A stretch of 64,000 bases of DNA, from contig NZ_CP045372.1 in assembly GCF_009363555.1 (NCBI RefSeq), positions 3,383,998-3,447,997 of the forward strand, read 5' to 3'. Source of the stretch: Sulfitobacter sp. THAF37. Lineage in GTDB: Bacteria > Pseudomonadota > Alphaproteobacteria > Rhodobacterales > Rhodobacteraceae. Positions 7,921 to 17,100 of this stretch are shown piece after piece (within the stretch, counting starts at the first letter, position 1; each line of letters begins with the position of its first letter). The notes below the pieces were generated by a model. That model saw nothing but the letters and a program-made list of their open reading frames with translations, was not told the DNA's origin and made no database searches. The position numbers were made by a program, and so were the translations under genes.

Positions 7921-9111
7921 GTGAAAATCGCCTACGTGCTCAATACCTATCCCCAGCCCTCGCAAAGCTTTATCCGCCGCGAAATCCACGCGTTGGAACG
8001 GCAGGGGCACGACGTGCTCAGGATCGCCATGCGCCCGCACGATGGTCGGCTGGTCGATGCCCAGGACATCGAAGAGGCAGACCGCACCGATTACATCCTT
8101 GCGAAAGGCGGCGCCGCCCTGGCGCTTGCCACCCTGCGCGCCCTTGTTCGCGCGCCCGTCCGCTTTGCCGCCGCGCTGCGTGCCGCATGGCGCATGGGGC
8201 GCGTGTCCGAAGCCGGGCGGTTGCGCCACCTGGTATACCTGACCGAGGCGGCGCAGGTGGCCCGAGGGTGCCGGGCCGCAGGGGTCGACCATGTTCACGC
8301 ACATTTCGGCACCAATTCCACCGCCGTCGCCATGCTGTCGCACATGCTGGGTGGACCGAAGTTCTCGTTCACGGTGCATGGCCCCGAGGAATTCGACGCC
8401 CCCCGCGCCCTGTCGCTGGGCGACAAGATGCAAAGCGCCGCCTTTGCCGTCGCGGTCAGCCAGTTTGGCCGGTCCCAGCTGATGCGCTGGGCCGACCCCG
8501 CCATATGGGACAATATCCGGGTGGTCCATTGCGGCATCGAACCGGCGCGCTTCGATGACCCCGCACCATTGCCCGACGGCCCGCGCCGCGTGGTTGCGAT
8601 CGGACGGCTGGTGGAACAAAAGGGCCAGCTGGCGCTGGTGGAGGCCATGTCACAGGTGACGTCTGACCTGCACCTCACCCTGATCGGCGATGGCGAGATG
8701 CGCGGCCAGATAGAGGCGCTGATCGGCAGGCTGGACCTGGGCGCGCGTGTCACGCTGACCGGCTGGGTGGACGAGGCGCGGGTAAACGCGGAACTGGCGT
8801 CGGCTCATGCGCTGGTGATGCCCAGCTTTGCCGAAGGTCTGCCCATGGTGGTCATGGAAGCCATGGCCGCCGCGAGGCCCGTGATCGCCACCTATATCGC
8901 TGGCACGCCCGAGCTTGTCCGACCGGACGAGACCGGCTGGCTCGTGCCCGCGGGCGACGTGGCCGCGCTCGCCCACGCGATGGAAGACTTGGCGGCGGCG
9001 CCACGCGACCGCCTGTCGCGCATGGCACAGGCCGGACGCGCCCGGGTGCTGGCGCGCCACGACATCGACGCCGAAGCCGCCAAGCTTGCCGAGCATATGA
9101 AGAGAGCCTAG
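7921..9111 (+). CDS. Glycosyltransferase family 4 (396 aa)
   Basis: A GT-B fold glycosyltransferase. The N-terminal acceptor domain begins 'KIAYVLNTYPQPSQSFIRRE'; the donor domain has 'AIGRLVEQKGQLALVEAM' and the E-x7-E type motif 'PSFAEGLPMVVMEAMA'. It should add a sugar to the lipid-linked repeat unit on the cytoplasmic side. I chose GTG at 7921, because starts further upstream would run into the divergent flippase gene and the family normally begins at this motif. The 3' end overlaps the convergent glycosyltransferase gene by 4 bp. Confidence 0.9.
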   Translation: MKIAYVLNTYPQPSQSFIRREIHALERQGHDVLRIAMRPHDGRLVDAQDIEEADRTDYILAKGGAALALATLRALVRAPVRFAAALRAAWRMGRVSEAGRLRHLVYLTEAAQVARGCRAAGVDHVHAHFGTNSTAVAMLSHMLGGPKFSFTVHGPEEFDAPRALSLGDKMQSAAFAVAVSQFGRSQLMRWADPAIWDNIRVVHCGIEPARFDDPAPLPDGPRRVVAIGRLVEQKGQLALVEAMSQVTSDLHLTLIGDGEMRGQIEALIGRLDLGARVTLTGWVDEARVNAELASAHALVMPSFAEGLPMVVMEAMAAARPVIATYIAGTPELVRPDETGWLVPAGDVAALAHAMEDLAAAPRDRLSRMAQAGRARVLARHDIDAEAAKLAEHMKRA

Positions 9112-9941
9112 CGCCCGCGCACCCAGCGGTCCCTGCTGCGCAGGACCGGCAGGTTGATCGCGGCACGCACCGCGCAAAAGGCGGCGAAGGCAACCGGGTC
9201 GCGCAGCGCCCTGCGCCAGACCGGCGGCGTTCCACCCGGCGGATCGTCATGGGCGACCAGATGGGGATACCGGCTTTCGATCTCGGCCACACCGATGTCC
9301 TGCCTGCGGCGGACCTTCACCAGCCGGGTAAACCCCTCGACCATCGGCCAGTCATAGCTGGCGGGAACCGCGAAGCGTTCTTGCGGGGTAAAATTCAGCC
9401 GCGCGAATGTGTCGTCAGAGATGATGTCAGGCCAGTTGTCCCACCGGCTCCGCCCTGCCCGGTTCATGGCAAACACGCCAAAGCCCGGCACCCCCCGGCT
9501 CAGGAACGGGGTGGTCCGCCAGAACCGCGTGTAATGCCGGGTCAGCGGATCGTCGGGCACGGTGATGCGGGGCGTCCCGCTGGCATAACGCGGCGTGTCG
9601 GTATCGAGCACCTCGGCCAGCTGGGCCACCAGCGGCGCCGTCACGGTCACATCCGCATCGAGATAGATCAGGACCTTGCCCGACGCCGCCGCCTCGCCCG
9701 CGTTCCAGGCGCCCAGCTTGTCGCCCTTTGCCAGCTCAAGCACCTTCAGCGTCCAGCCCCGGTCCTGCGCCTGCGCCGCAAAGCCGCGCGCCACCTGGGC
9801 GGTGTCGTCGGTGCAGCCGTTGGCCACAACGATGACCTCCACCCGCCCCGCAACGTCGTCCGAAGCCAGCAGCGCAGCCAGACAGCCCGGCAGATAGGCG
9901 GCCTCGTCATGCGCGGGGATCAGAACGCTGGCCCGCGTCAC
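9108..9941 (-). CDS. Glycosyltransferase family 2 (277 aa), last gene of the PKS-NRPS operon
   Basis: A GT-A fold glycosyltransferase. It starts 'ASVLIPAHDEAAYLPGCLAA', has 'VIVVANGCTDDTA' and the DxD-like 'LIYLDADVTVTA' around residue 97. The GTG start at 9939-9941 overlaps the stop of the upstream gene (GTGA), so it is translated as the final member of the minus-strand operon that begins with the PKS. It lacks membrane segments. The acceptor is unknown: it may be the polysaccharide or the PKS-NRPS product. Confidence 0.88.
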   Translation of the reverse strand: MTRASVLIPAHDEAAYLPGCLAALLASDDVAGRVEVIVVANGCTDDTAQVARGFAAQAQDRGWTLKVLELAKGDKLGAWNAGEAAASGKVLIYLDADVTVTAPLVAQLAEVLDTDTPRYASGTPRITVPDDPLTRHYTRFWRTTPFLSRGVPGFGVFAMNRAGRSRWDNWPDIISDDTFARLNFTPQERFAVPASYDWPMVEGFTRLVKVRRRQDIGVAEIESRYPHLVAHDDPPGGTPPVWRRALRDPVAFAAFCAVRAAINLPVLRSRDRWVRGR

Positions 9942-12475
9942 TGAAAGGCCACCAGAGCATCCCAGCGGGGATTGTCGTCATCCAGATACCGCAGGGCGCC
10001 CCAGGAGCCCCATTTTGTCGGGGCGTAGACATCGGAATAGGCATTGAAGAGTTGCCCGCCGACCGCTTTCCACCCCTCCAGCAAGGTGGTGTAGAGCGCG
10101 CCCATCTGCGGCGCATAGTTCAGCGCCTGAAAAAAGGCGGTCAGCTCCGCGTCATCGACCATCGCGCCGATGCCCACCACATGGCTGCCGCCCTCGTACA
10201 TGATCAGATCCAGCCCATGCGCCTGAGCGACCTGTGCGTGATAGGGCCAGACCCGCGTGATCAGGTCCGCCACCGTGTCCTCCTGAACGCCGCTGACGCC
10301 GCCATCGCGCAACTCGCGCCCGGCGAGATCAAAGGCGAAATCGAACCGGTGCGCCGCAGTGTAGTCCTGCGCGGCCTGGCCGGACAGGCCTTCCGCCTGT
10401 GCAGCGGCCTCGGCCCGCTTTCGGCTCTCGTCCAGCCAGCCGCGCAGCATGGGCGCCCGTTCCGCCGTCCCCAGACCGGCGGCGAAATAGCCTGTCACCG
10501 CATAGGCGTCGAAAGCCTCTGCCGGGGGCGACAGCCCCTCCGCCACCGCCAGCGGCGCGGTCAGCGCCTCCGTCTCAAGCCCCAGCCAGCCGGTCTGGCT
10601 TGAGATCACGTTGACCAGCCGGGCGCGGTCCCCTCCGGCAAAGACCCCGGACCAGAGGCGCGCCACTTCGGCCGCACGCATGCCGTAGTATTGCATCCAT
10701 TTGTCCTGCTGGTCCCAGCGCGCCCGCGCCTGAACGTCGGCCCAGCGGGCCTGTTCGAACTGCCAGTTCCAGACCTCGTTCGAAAATTCCACATAGACCT
10801 TCAACGCGGGGTCGAGCCGTTCTTTCACCAGTTCCGCGAACCGGCGCACGAAATCATCATCGGCCAGATGCGGCACGTTCACCCAGATGTCGGTTTCCAG
10901 CGTGTTCGCGAGGTCCACCATCACCTCGATGGGAACGCCGCCGGACCAGGTCGCGTCGCCGGGCAAGGGACGGTCCGCCCAGTTGGTCAGCGTGGAATTG
11001 TTGGTCTCCATCCAGTCCATGAAGCGCAACGCGCTGAACTGGCCGATCCGTGCTGTCCAATCGGGGTTGAATACGGCCCCCGCCGCAAAACGGTCGAGAT
11101 TGTCCTGCTTGACCACGGTGATATTGCGGGGCGGATCAGATGTGTTGATCCGCTGGATGCGGATATCCACGCTCCCCGGACCCGGGGTGTAGTCGAATGT
11201 CACCTCGCCATCGCCATACCGCACGTTCTCGGCCCGACCCGTCACCTCGATCACGCCCTTGCCGTCGAAAGCCAGCCGATACCCCCCCGCCAGCGACTGC
11301 GCCTCGACCGGGATATCGGTCAGGATCAGCGTGCCGATGCTGCTCAGGCTGCGGGGCTTGCGCAGGGGCCAGCCGTCATCGTCCAGAAAGCCGCCTGCCA
11401 GCAGGTCGGCGTATTCCATACCGCCGAACCGTCCCGGTTCGTGCCCCAGCCAGGGGCGCGCGGTCTTCATCAGGTCTATGAATGGGGCCTGCGTGCTCCA
11501 ATCCGTGACGGCGGCCAGACCAATGGCCACATGGTTCGTGCCCTCGACCGGCCCCTGCGCCCCGGCGATCAGGTCAGCTGCGGGGGTCTCGGGCATGGCG
11601 GGCGGACCTGTCGGCACTGCAGCACTTGTCGCTGCGGCGGCCGGGCCGCTGGCGGGCGGCACCGGGGCCACTGCCGTGCCGCCATAGGCTTGCACCGCCT
11701 CAAAGGCCACCCGCTGCAGCGCCCGCGCCAGGTCCTCGTCCGGGGTGTCGAACGGCTGCCCCCAACGGTCGTGGAAATCCACCGGCAGCCCCAAGGGGTC
11801 CTGCCCTGTCAGCGTGGCATATTGCACCATCGCGACAAAGTAATGGCCCGTATCGTTCAGGTGGATGTCATCGGCAAACAGCGCAGAGATGTCGGTCAGC
11901 CCCGGTATTCTCTCCGCCGCAATCTCGTCATACAGCCGTGCCATTGCCTGCCCGGCAGGGATCAACCCGACGACAGTGCGGTCGTCGCGGGTGACAGCGG
12001 CGACCTGCGCCACGATCTCTTGCCAGGCGGGCAGGTCCTGGTCCAGCCGGACCCGCCAGGGCGTTCCCGCGCCTTCGTCGTTCTCGACCGGTTCTCCAGT
12101 TCCGCTCTTCAGCGAATGCCAGGTCTCCTGAACATAGATATGTGCGTCGGGATTGGCCGAGGCGGCCAGCCCCGCGAAGGCCTGCGCATAAACGTAGGTC
12201 TCGGACCATTCGAGATGGTTGGCCAGCGGTATGGCCTCTGTCAGGATCAGGTGGGTGGTCTCTCCCTCCGGCAGAACCGACCGCGCGTCGATCCCTTCCG
12301 CGTTGGCGGATTCGTCCCAGTTGTACTTCAGCGGCGCCCCGTTGATGATCTGGGCGCGCACCGTGCCCTGGCCCGTGCCGGCGCGCAGCGCCTCCTGCAG
12401 CATGTCAGGCCCGTCGCTGCCGAACAGGCTATGGCCCACCATCACCACGGAGGCCGCGATCCCCAGCAGGCTCAT
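9938..12475 (-). CDS. SGNH-like/glycoside hydrolase-like fusion protein (845 aa)
   Basis: A two-part protein that I recognise only by fold-type motifs. Residues 1-265 look SGNH-like, with 'VGHSLFG' (Ser16) as block I and 'DDIHLND' (around 202-208) as the Asp/His block; this part resembles the neighbouring 318-residue protein. Residues 300-845 resemble clan A glycoside hydrolases: 'YVEFSNEVWN' gives an Asn566-Glu567 acid/base pair and 'LIMYEGGSHV' gives Glu761 as a possible nucleophile. A Pro/Ala-rich linker near 268-300 joins them. It may trim or de-/acylate the polysaccharide. The N-terminus has little room for a signal peptide. Confidence 0.65.
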   Translation of the reverse strand: MSLLGIAASVVMVGHSLFGSDGPDMLQEALRAGTGQGTVRAQIINGAPLKYNWDESANAEGIDARSVLPEGETTHLILTEAIPLANHLEWSETYVYAQAFAGLAASANPDAHIYVQETWHSLKSGTGEPVENDEGAGTPWRVRLDQDLPAWQEIVAQVAAVTRDDRTVVGLIPAGQAMARLYDEIAAERIPGLTDISALFADDIHLNDTGHYFVAMVQYATLTGQDPLGLPVDFHDRWGQPFDTPDEDLARALQRVAFEAVQAYGGTAVAPVPPASGPAAAATSAAVPTGPPAMPETPAADLIAGAQGPVEGTNHVAIGLAAVTDWSTQAPFIDLMKTARPWLGHEPGRFGGMEYADLLAGGFLDDDGWPLRKPRSLSSIGTLILTDIPVEAQSLAGGYRLAFDGKGVIEVTGRAENVRYGDGEVTFDYTPGPGSVDIRIQRINTSDPPRNITVVKQDNLDRFAAGAVFNPDWTARIGQFSALRFMDWMETNNSTLTNWADRPLPGDATWSGGVPIEVMVDLANTLETDIWVNVPHLADDDFVRRFAELVKERLDPALKVYVEFSNEVWNWQFEQARWADVQARARWDQQDKWMQYYGMRAAEVARLWSGVFAGGDRARLVNVISSQTGWLGLETEALTAPLAVAEGLSPPAEAFDAYAVTGYFAAGLGTAERAPMLRGWLDESRKRAEAAAQAEGLSGQAAQDYTAAHRFDFAFDLAGRELRDGGVSGVQEDTVADLITRVWPYHAQVAQAHGLDLIMYEGGSHVVGIGAMVDDAELTAFFQALNYAPQMGALYTTLLEGWKAVGGQLFNAYSDVYAPTKWGSWGALRYLDDDNPRWDALVAFQ

Positions 12476-13428
12476 GCCGCCACCCCGGTTTCAGGGTGCC
12501 GGGCGACCACGTCCCAAACCACCCGCTGCATCGCCGCCGCCGCATCGCCGGCGGGCGCGACCGCCGGCGTGCCGTCCGCGCGCATCAGCTCATGGGGCAG
12601 TCCGCGCGGATCGCGATGATACAACACCGCATAATGGGTCAGTGCCACAAGATAGGCCCCCAAGTCATTGAAATGAATTGTATCCGGCGTGCCATCGTCG
12701 CGCCGGGCAAAGAGATCGTGCAGGGACGTGATCCCGCCGATGCCGCCCGCTTCTTCGACCTCGCGGACAAAGGCGGCCATGACCTGGCCCGCGGGAATCA
12801 GATGGATCGGCGCCTCTGTCGCGGCCAGCGCGGGGTACTTGACCCGACCTTGCCAGAACTTACGCAGATCCCGGTCGATCCGCGCCAGCCAGCCGTTGCC
12901 GTCGTCCGTGTGATGCCAGGTCTCGTACAGATAGATGCGCGCGTCCGGATTGGCGTCCCAGGCCAGCCCGGCCCAGCGGGCAAGATAGGCCGCCGCATCG
13001 TGATAGCGGATCGCATCGCGAATCTCGACCATTTCGGTCAGAACGACGGCGTCATACTCGCCCGAGGCCAGCGCCGTCTTCGCGGGGCGGAACCGGTCAT
13101 GCGCGTTTTCCTCGGCAAACCCGTTGATCGGCACGTCCGGTTCCCAATGGTCGCGCAGGGACGTGCCCCAGCCCAGCTGGGAGTGATACTCATGCCCCGG
13201 CCCCGCAAGCTGCGCCAGCATCGCAGGCATGTCGCGCCCCACCAGGCTATGGCCCAAGTGATAGACGTTCAGCGCCCCGCCCGGCGGGTTCAGCGGTTCG
13301 GCGTACAGCGCCTCTGCCTCCGCGGCACCGCGGCGCCGGTCCCGTGTGAGGATGACCGCAGCACCCCCGGCCCCCAGCGCGAGCGCGCCAAGACCGGCAA
13401 GGGCAAATCGGCGCGTGGCGGGTTTCAT
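12472..13428 (-). CDS. Membrane-anchored SGNH-hydrolase-like protein (318 aa)
   Basis: The N-terminus 'MKPATRRFALAGLGALAL' is a Tat-like or plain signal-anchor sequence, so the domain should face the periplasm. The SGNH-like domain has 'VYHLGHSLVG' (block I serine) and 'DTIHFNDLGAYLVA' (Asp/His block). These proteins can be esterases or O-acyltransferase partners acting on glycans. Shared blocks such as 'NPDARIYLYETWH', 'LIPAGQVMAAF' and 'ALQRV/AMQRV' show it is a paralogue of the first part of the next gene. A GGAAGGAG ribosome site places the start at 13428. The stop overlaps the next start (ATGA). Confidence 0.65.
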   Translation of the reverse strand: MKPATRRFALAGLGALALGAGGAAVILTRDRRRGAAEAEALYAEPLNPPGGALNVYHLGHSLVGRDMPAMLAQLAGPGHEYHSQLGWGTSLRDHWEPDVPINGFAEENAHDRFRPAKTALASGEYDAVVLTEMVEIRDAIRYHDAAAYLARWAGLAWDANPDARIYLYETWHHTDDGNGWLARIDRDLRKFWQGRVKYPALAATEAPIHLIPAGQVMAAFVREVEEAGGIGGITSLHDLFARRDDGTPDTIHFNDLGAYLVALTHYAVLYHRDPRGLPHELMRADGTPAVAPAGDAAAAMQRVVWDVVARHPETGVAA

Positions 13429-13432
13429 CGGG

Positions 13433-14110
13433 TCAGGCTCCTTCCGCATCACGTTGCCCAATCGCGACCCCGGTGACAAGATGTCCGGCCACCTCCGCAA
13501 ATCGACCCGGCAGGCTATCGCCGACGGCAAAGGGGCCGACGGTCCGGGTAAACCGCGCGTCAAAGCAGCCCGCATCGGGATATACCGAGACGTCCAGCAC
13601 CTCAAACCCGAAGAGCGCCCCGGTCAGTGGAAACTGCGCCTTGTAGGCCGCTTCCTTGGCACAGAAGATCGTGAGGGCAAGGCGGTCCCTAGACAGAACG
13701 CTCTCCTGACTGATTTCTCTTTCAGAACATATGGTTGAGACCATATCCTCATCCATCGCTTGAACGATCTCCGCATCCACCCCCAGCGCCTGCGCCTCAC
13801 CTGAGACCACCGCCAGGCACAGCTGGCGGCTGTGTGTGATGCTGCCCACGATCTTGCGCGGCCACACCGGCGCGCGGTTGTCCTGCACCGGAATCGCCTG
13901 GGCGGGATGGCCCGCATCCAGCAGGGCAAGGCGGGCGGCGGCACGTCCGGCGGCAAACTCGCGGCGGCGCGCCGGAATGGCACCTGTCAGCGCCTGTTCT
14001 TCCACCGGGTACAGCGGCGGCTGTACCGCCGCAGGATCGGTCAGACCAACGCCCAGCGGCACATCGAAAAGGCCCCGCGCCGCCTTCAGGATCGCTGCAG
14101 TGTCAAGCAT
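13433..14110 (-). CDS. Sfp/EntD-type 4'-phosphopantetheinyl transferase
   Basis: This enzyme converts apo carrier domains to holo form using coenzyme A, and is needed by the ACP of the PKS and the PCP of the NRPS encoded upstream. The family signature is present: 'GSITHSRQLCLAVV', 'LGVDAEIV' (first acidic pair) and 'FCAKEAAYKAQF' (the KEAxYK block). The 225-residue form starts at ATG 14108-14110, which overlaps the NRPS stop by 8 bp. Longer in-frame starts lie inside the NRPS and lack support. The EntD-like size fits a dedicated secondary-metabolite activator. Confidence 0.92.
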   Translation of the reverse strand: MLDTAAILKAARGLFDVPLGVGLTDPAAVQPPLYPVEEQALTGAIPARRREFAAGRAAARLALLDAGHPAQAIPVQDNRAPVWPRKIVGSITHSRQLCLAVVSGEAQALGVDAEIVQAMDEDMVSTICSEREISQESVLSRDRLALTIFCAKEAAYKAQFPLTGALFGFEVLDVSVYPDAGCFDARFTRTVGPFAVGDSLPGRFAEVAGHLVTGVAIGQRDAEGA

Positions 14111-17100
14111 CCGCCTTGCGCCGCGCGGCGCGCATGGCCCGTCGTTTCTGCACGATATCAGCTGTTTGCGGTGACAACGCCGGTGCTGTCTGACGCAACT
14201 CCGGCGGCGTCTCGCGACCCGTTCGATCGCCTGCGGATTGGCGTTTGCGCAGGGCACCGCCGCTTGCCTTGTCGATATGCCCCGCGAGCGCGCCCAGTGT
14301 CGGAAAGCGGAAAATGTCGGTGATGGACAGGCTCACGCCATCCAGCGCCGCCTTGATGTCCCGATGCGCCTGAACCGCCAGCAACGAATGCCCCCCAAGA
14401 GAAAAGAAATTGTCGTCGGCCTGGATGTCGGCCACGCCCAGAAGCCCGGTCCAGACCTGAGCGATGCGGTACATGGTCTCTTCGCTCGGCCGTGCGGGCG
14501 TGTCATCAGGCAGCGTCGCCGGGACAGGCTTTGGCCGGGGGGCGGGCGAACGCACGGTGGGTGCGGGCAAGGCCTTGCGGTCAATTTTCTTGTTCGGGGT
14601 CAGAGGCATGGCGTCCAATCCTACAATGGCGGACGGCACCATGATCGCGGGCAGATCCCGCGTCAGCGCGTCCCTGGCGGCGGCCTCGCTCACCGCGTTT
14701 TTCGGCGTGACATAGCCCACCAACTGCGCGCCGGCAGGTCCCTCGCGGGCGATCACCACTGCCTGATTGACCCCCGGCAAAGCCGCCAGCCGGGCCTCGA
14801 TCTCGCCCAGCTCGAGCCGGTGGCCGCGTATCTTGACCTGCGCATCCGCACGGCCCGCAAAATGCAGGCATCCGGCGGCATCCCAGGAGACCACGTCGCC
14901 GGTGCGATAGATCTTGCCCCCGCCAAAGGGGTTGTCCACGAAACGGTCCGCGGTCATCTCCTCGCGATGCCAATATCCAAGCGTCACGCCATCGCCACCG
15001 ATCCACAGTTCCCCAGCGACACCAACGGGTTGCGGCTGCATCTTGTCATCCAGGATGAAGACCTGCGTATTGGCGATGGGGGTCCCGATGGGGGCTGTCA
15101 CATCGGCTGCATCCGCGACCATCTGCGTGGTCGACCAGATCGTCGTCTCAGTGGGGCCATACATGTTCTGGATGCTGGCCTGCGTATGCGACTTGAGCGC
15201 GGCAACCAGCGTACCGGGCAAGGCTTCCCCCCCGATCATCAGATGCGTCACCCCTTCCAGCGCCTGCTGCGCCTCGTCGTTCGTGACCAGCATCTGCGCC
15301 ATTGACGGCGTGCACTGCAGATGCGTCACGCCGTGACGCTGGATCTGTGCCGCGATTGAGAAATCCTCCGCCGCCAGTTCCGTCCCGCGATTGGCTTCGG
15401 CCAGCACCTGCGCCAGTGGCTTCAACCCTTCCAGCACATCGCTGACGGGAATGCCGTAGTCGATCAGGCAGGCAACCTCATCAACGCCGATGGACTTGAG
15501 CTGTTCGGTACGCGCGAGCCCATCCGCCACGGTGCCGAACATGCCGCTGTCGTTGAAATACCGCTGAAAGGCGAATTCGAGGATCGCGTCCATTTCCTCA
15601 TCGGACAGACCTTCGAGGTTGACGTCAAAAGGATTGGTCGCGCCTTCGGGCTTTTTGAACGCGGGGAAGGCCCAGGCGTATTGCTTGATCAGCCCCGCAG
15701 CCGAACGCAGGTAATCCTTCATCGGTTCGCGCGCGACCTCTTCGGCCGCTTCGCGGGTTTCGGCGAGGTAGGTGTGCAGCATCACTGTCACCGTGAAATC
15801 CGCCGGGTCATGGCCCGCATCGCGCAGGGCGGCGTGATAGATCTTGATCTTGTCCGCGACTTCATCGACCGATTGGCCCAGAAGGTGGGTCAGCACATTG
15901 GCCCCGATCTCGCCCGCTTCTTTCCAGGTCTGCGGATTGCCGGCAGTCGTGACCCAGATCGGCAGCTTTGCCGACACCGGGCGCGGCTGGGTGATCACCG
16001 CATGGGGTGTGCCGTCTTTCTTCGGGAATTCAACCGCTTCCCCGGCCCAAAGCTGGCGCAGCTGGTCGATGGCGGCATACATCGCGGGCTTGTTTTCGGG
16101 CGGCGTGTTTTCGGGGCGCAGGACAAAATCATCCGGCTGCCAGCCGCTGGCGATGGCCAGCCCGACGCGCCCGTTGGTCAGGTTGTCGATGACCGCCCAT
16201 TCCTCGGCGATGCGGGCGGGGTGGTGCAGCGGGGCGACGCAGGAACCGGCGCGGATGGCGAGGTTCGATGTCACCGCAGCAACCGCAGCGCCGGTGACTG
16301 AGGGGTTCGGATAGGGGCCGCCAAAGGCGTGGAAATGCCGTTCGGGCGTCCAGACGGCGTTGAAACCATGGGCATCGGCGAATTTCGCGCCTTCCAGCAG
16401 CAGCTGGTATTTGGCGGGGCCGACGCCATCGTCATTGCCCCAGTAAAAGATATTGAAATCAATCGTCTGCGCAGACCGGGCAAGCGGGCCGTTCGACACC
16501 AGCGTACGGCTTTCGTCACCGGTCAGCACCAGCTTGACCCCGCGCGAGATTGTCCAGAACAGCTCCAGCACCGAAATGTCGAAAGACAGCGAAGTGACCG
16601 CCAGCCAGACGGAATGATCGTCATGGTCGATCCGGTCGTCCATCCCGGCAAAGAAGTTGGCGACATTGCCGTGGCTGACCATCACCCCCTTGGGCGTACC
16701 GGTAGAACCGGAGGTATAGATCAGATAGGCCAGATCGTCTGGCGTGCCGCGGGCATCGGGGTTGTGATCAGGGCTGGCCGAATGATCCGCATCGACCATC
16801 ACGGTTTTTGCTGCGCTTTCGGGCAGTTGCGCTGCAATCTTCATCTGCGTCACAATCAGCGGTGCGGCGCTGTCGGTGATGTAATGCGCGATGCGGTCGG
16901 CTGGATAGGCCGGGTCGAGCGGCACATAGGCACCGCCCGATTTCAGGATCGCCAGCGTACCGATCAACAGGTCGGGTCCGCGCGTGCAGTACAGCCCGAT
17001 GGGCACGCCAGGTCCAGCCCCCTCTGACACCAGGACATGCGCCAGCCGGTTTGCCGCTGCATTCAGCGCCGCATAGGTGAATGTCCGATCCTCGAACACC

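Noticed and set aside
10691..12619. Long plus-strand open frame opposite the SGNH/glycosidase-like gene
   Set aside because: It is a GC-rich antisense shadow with Arg/Pro/His-rich, low-sense composition, no ribosome site and no family motif. The minus-strand gene has clear motifs and coupled neighbours.
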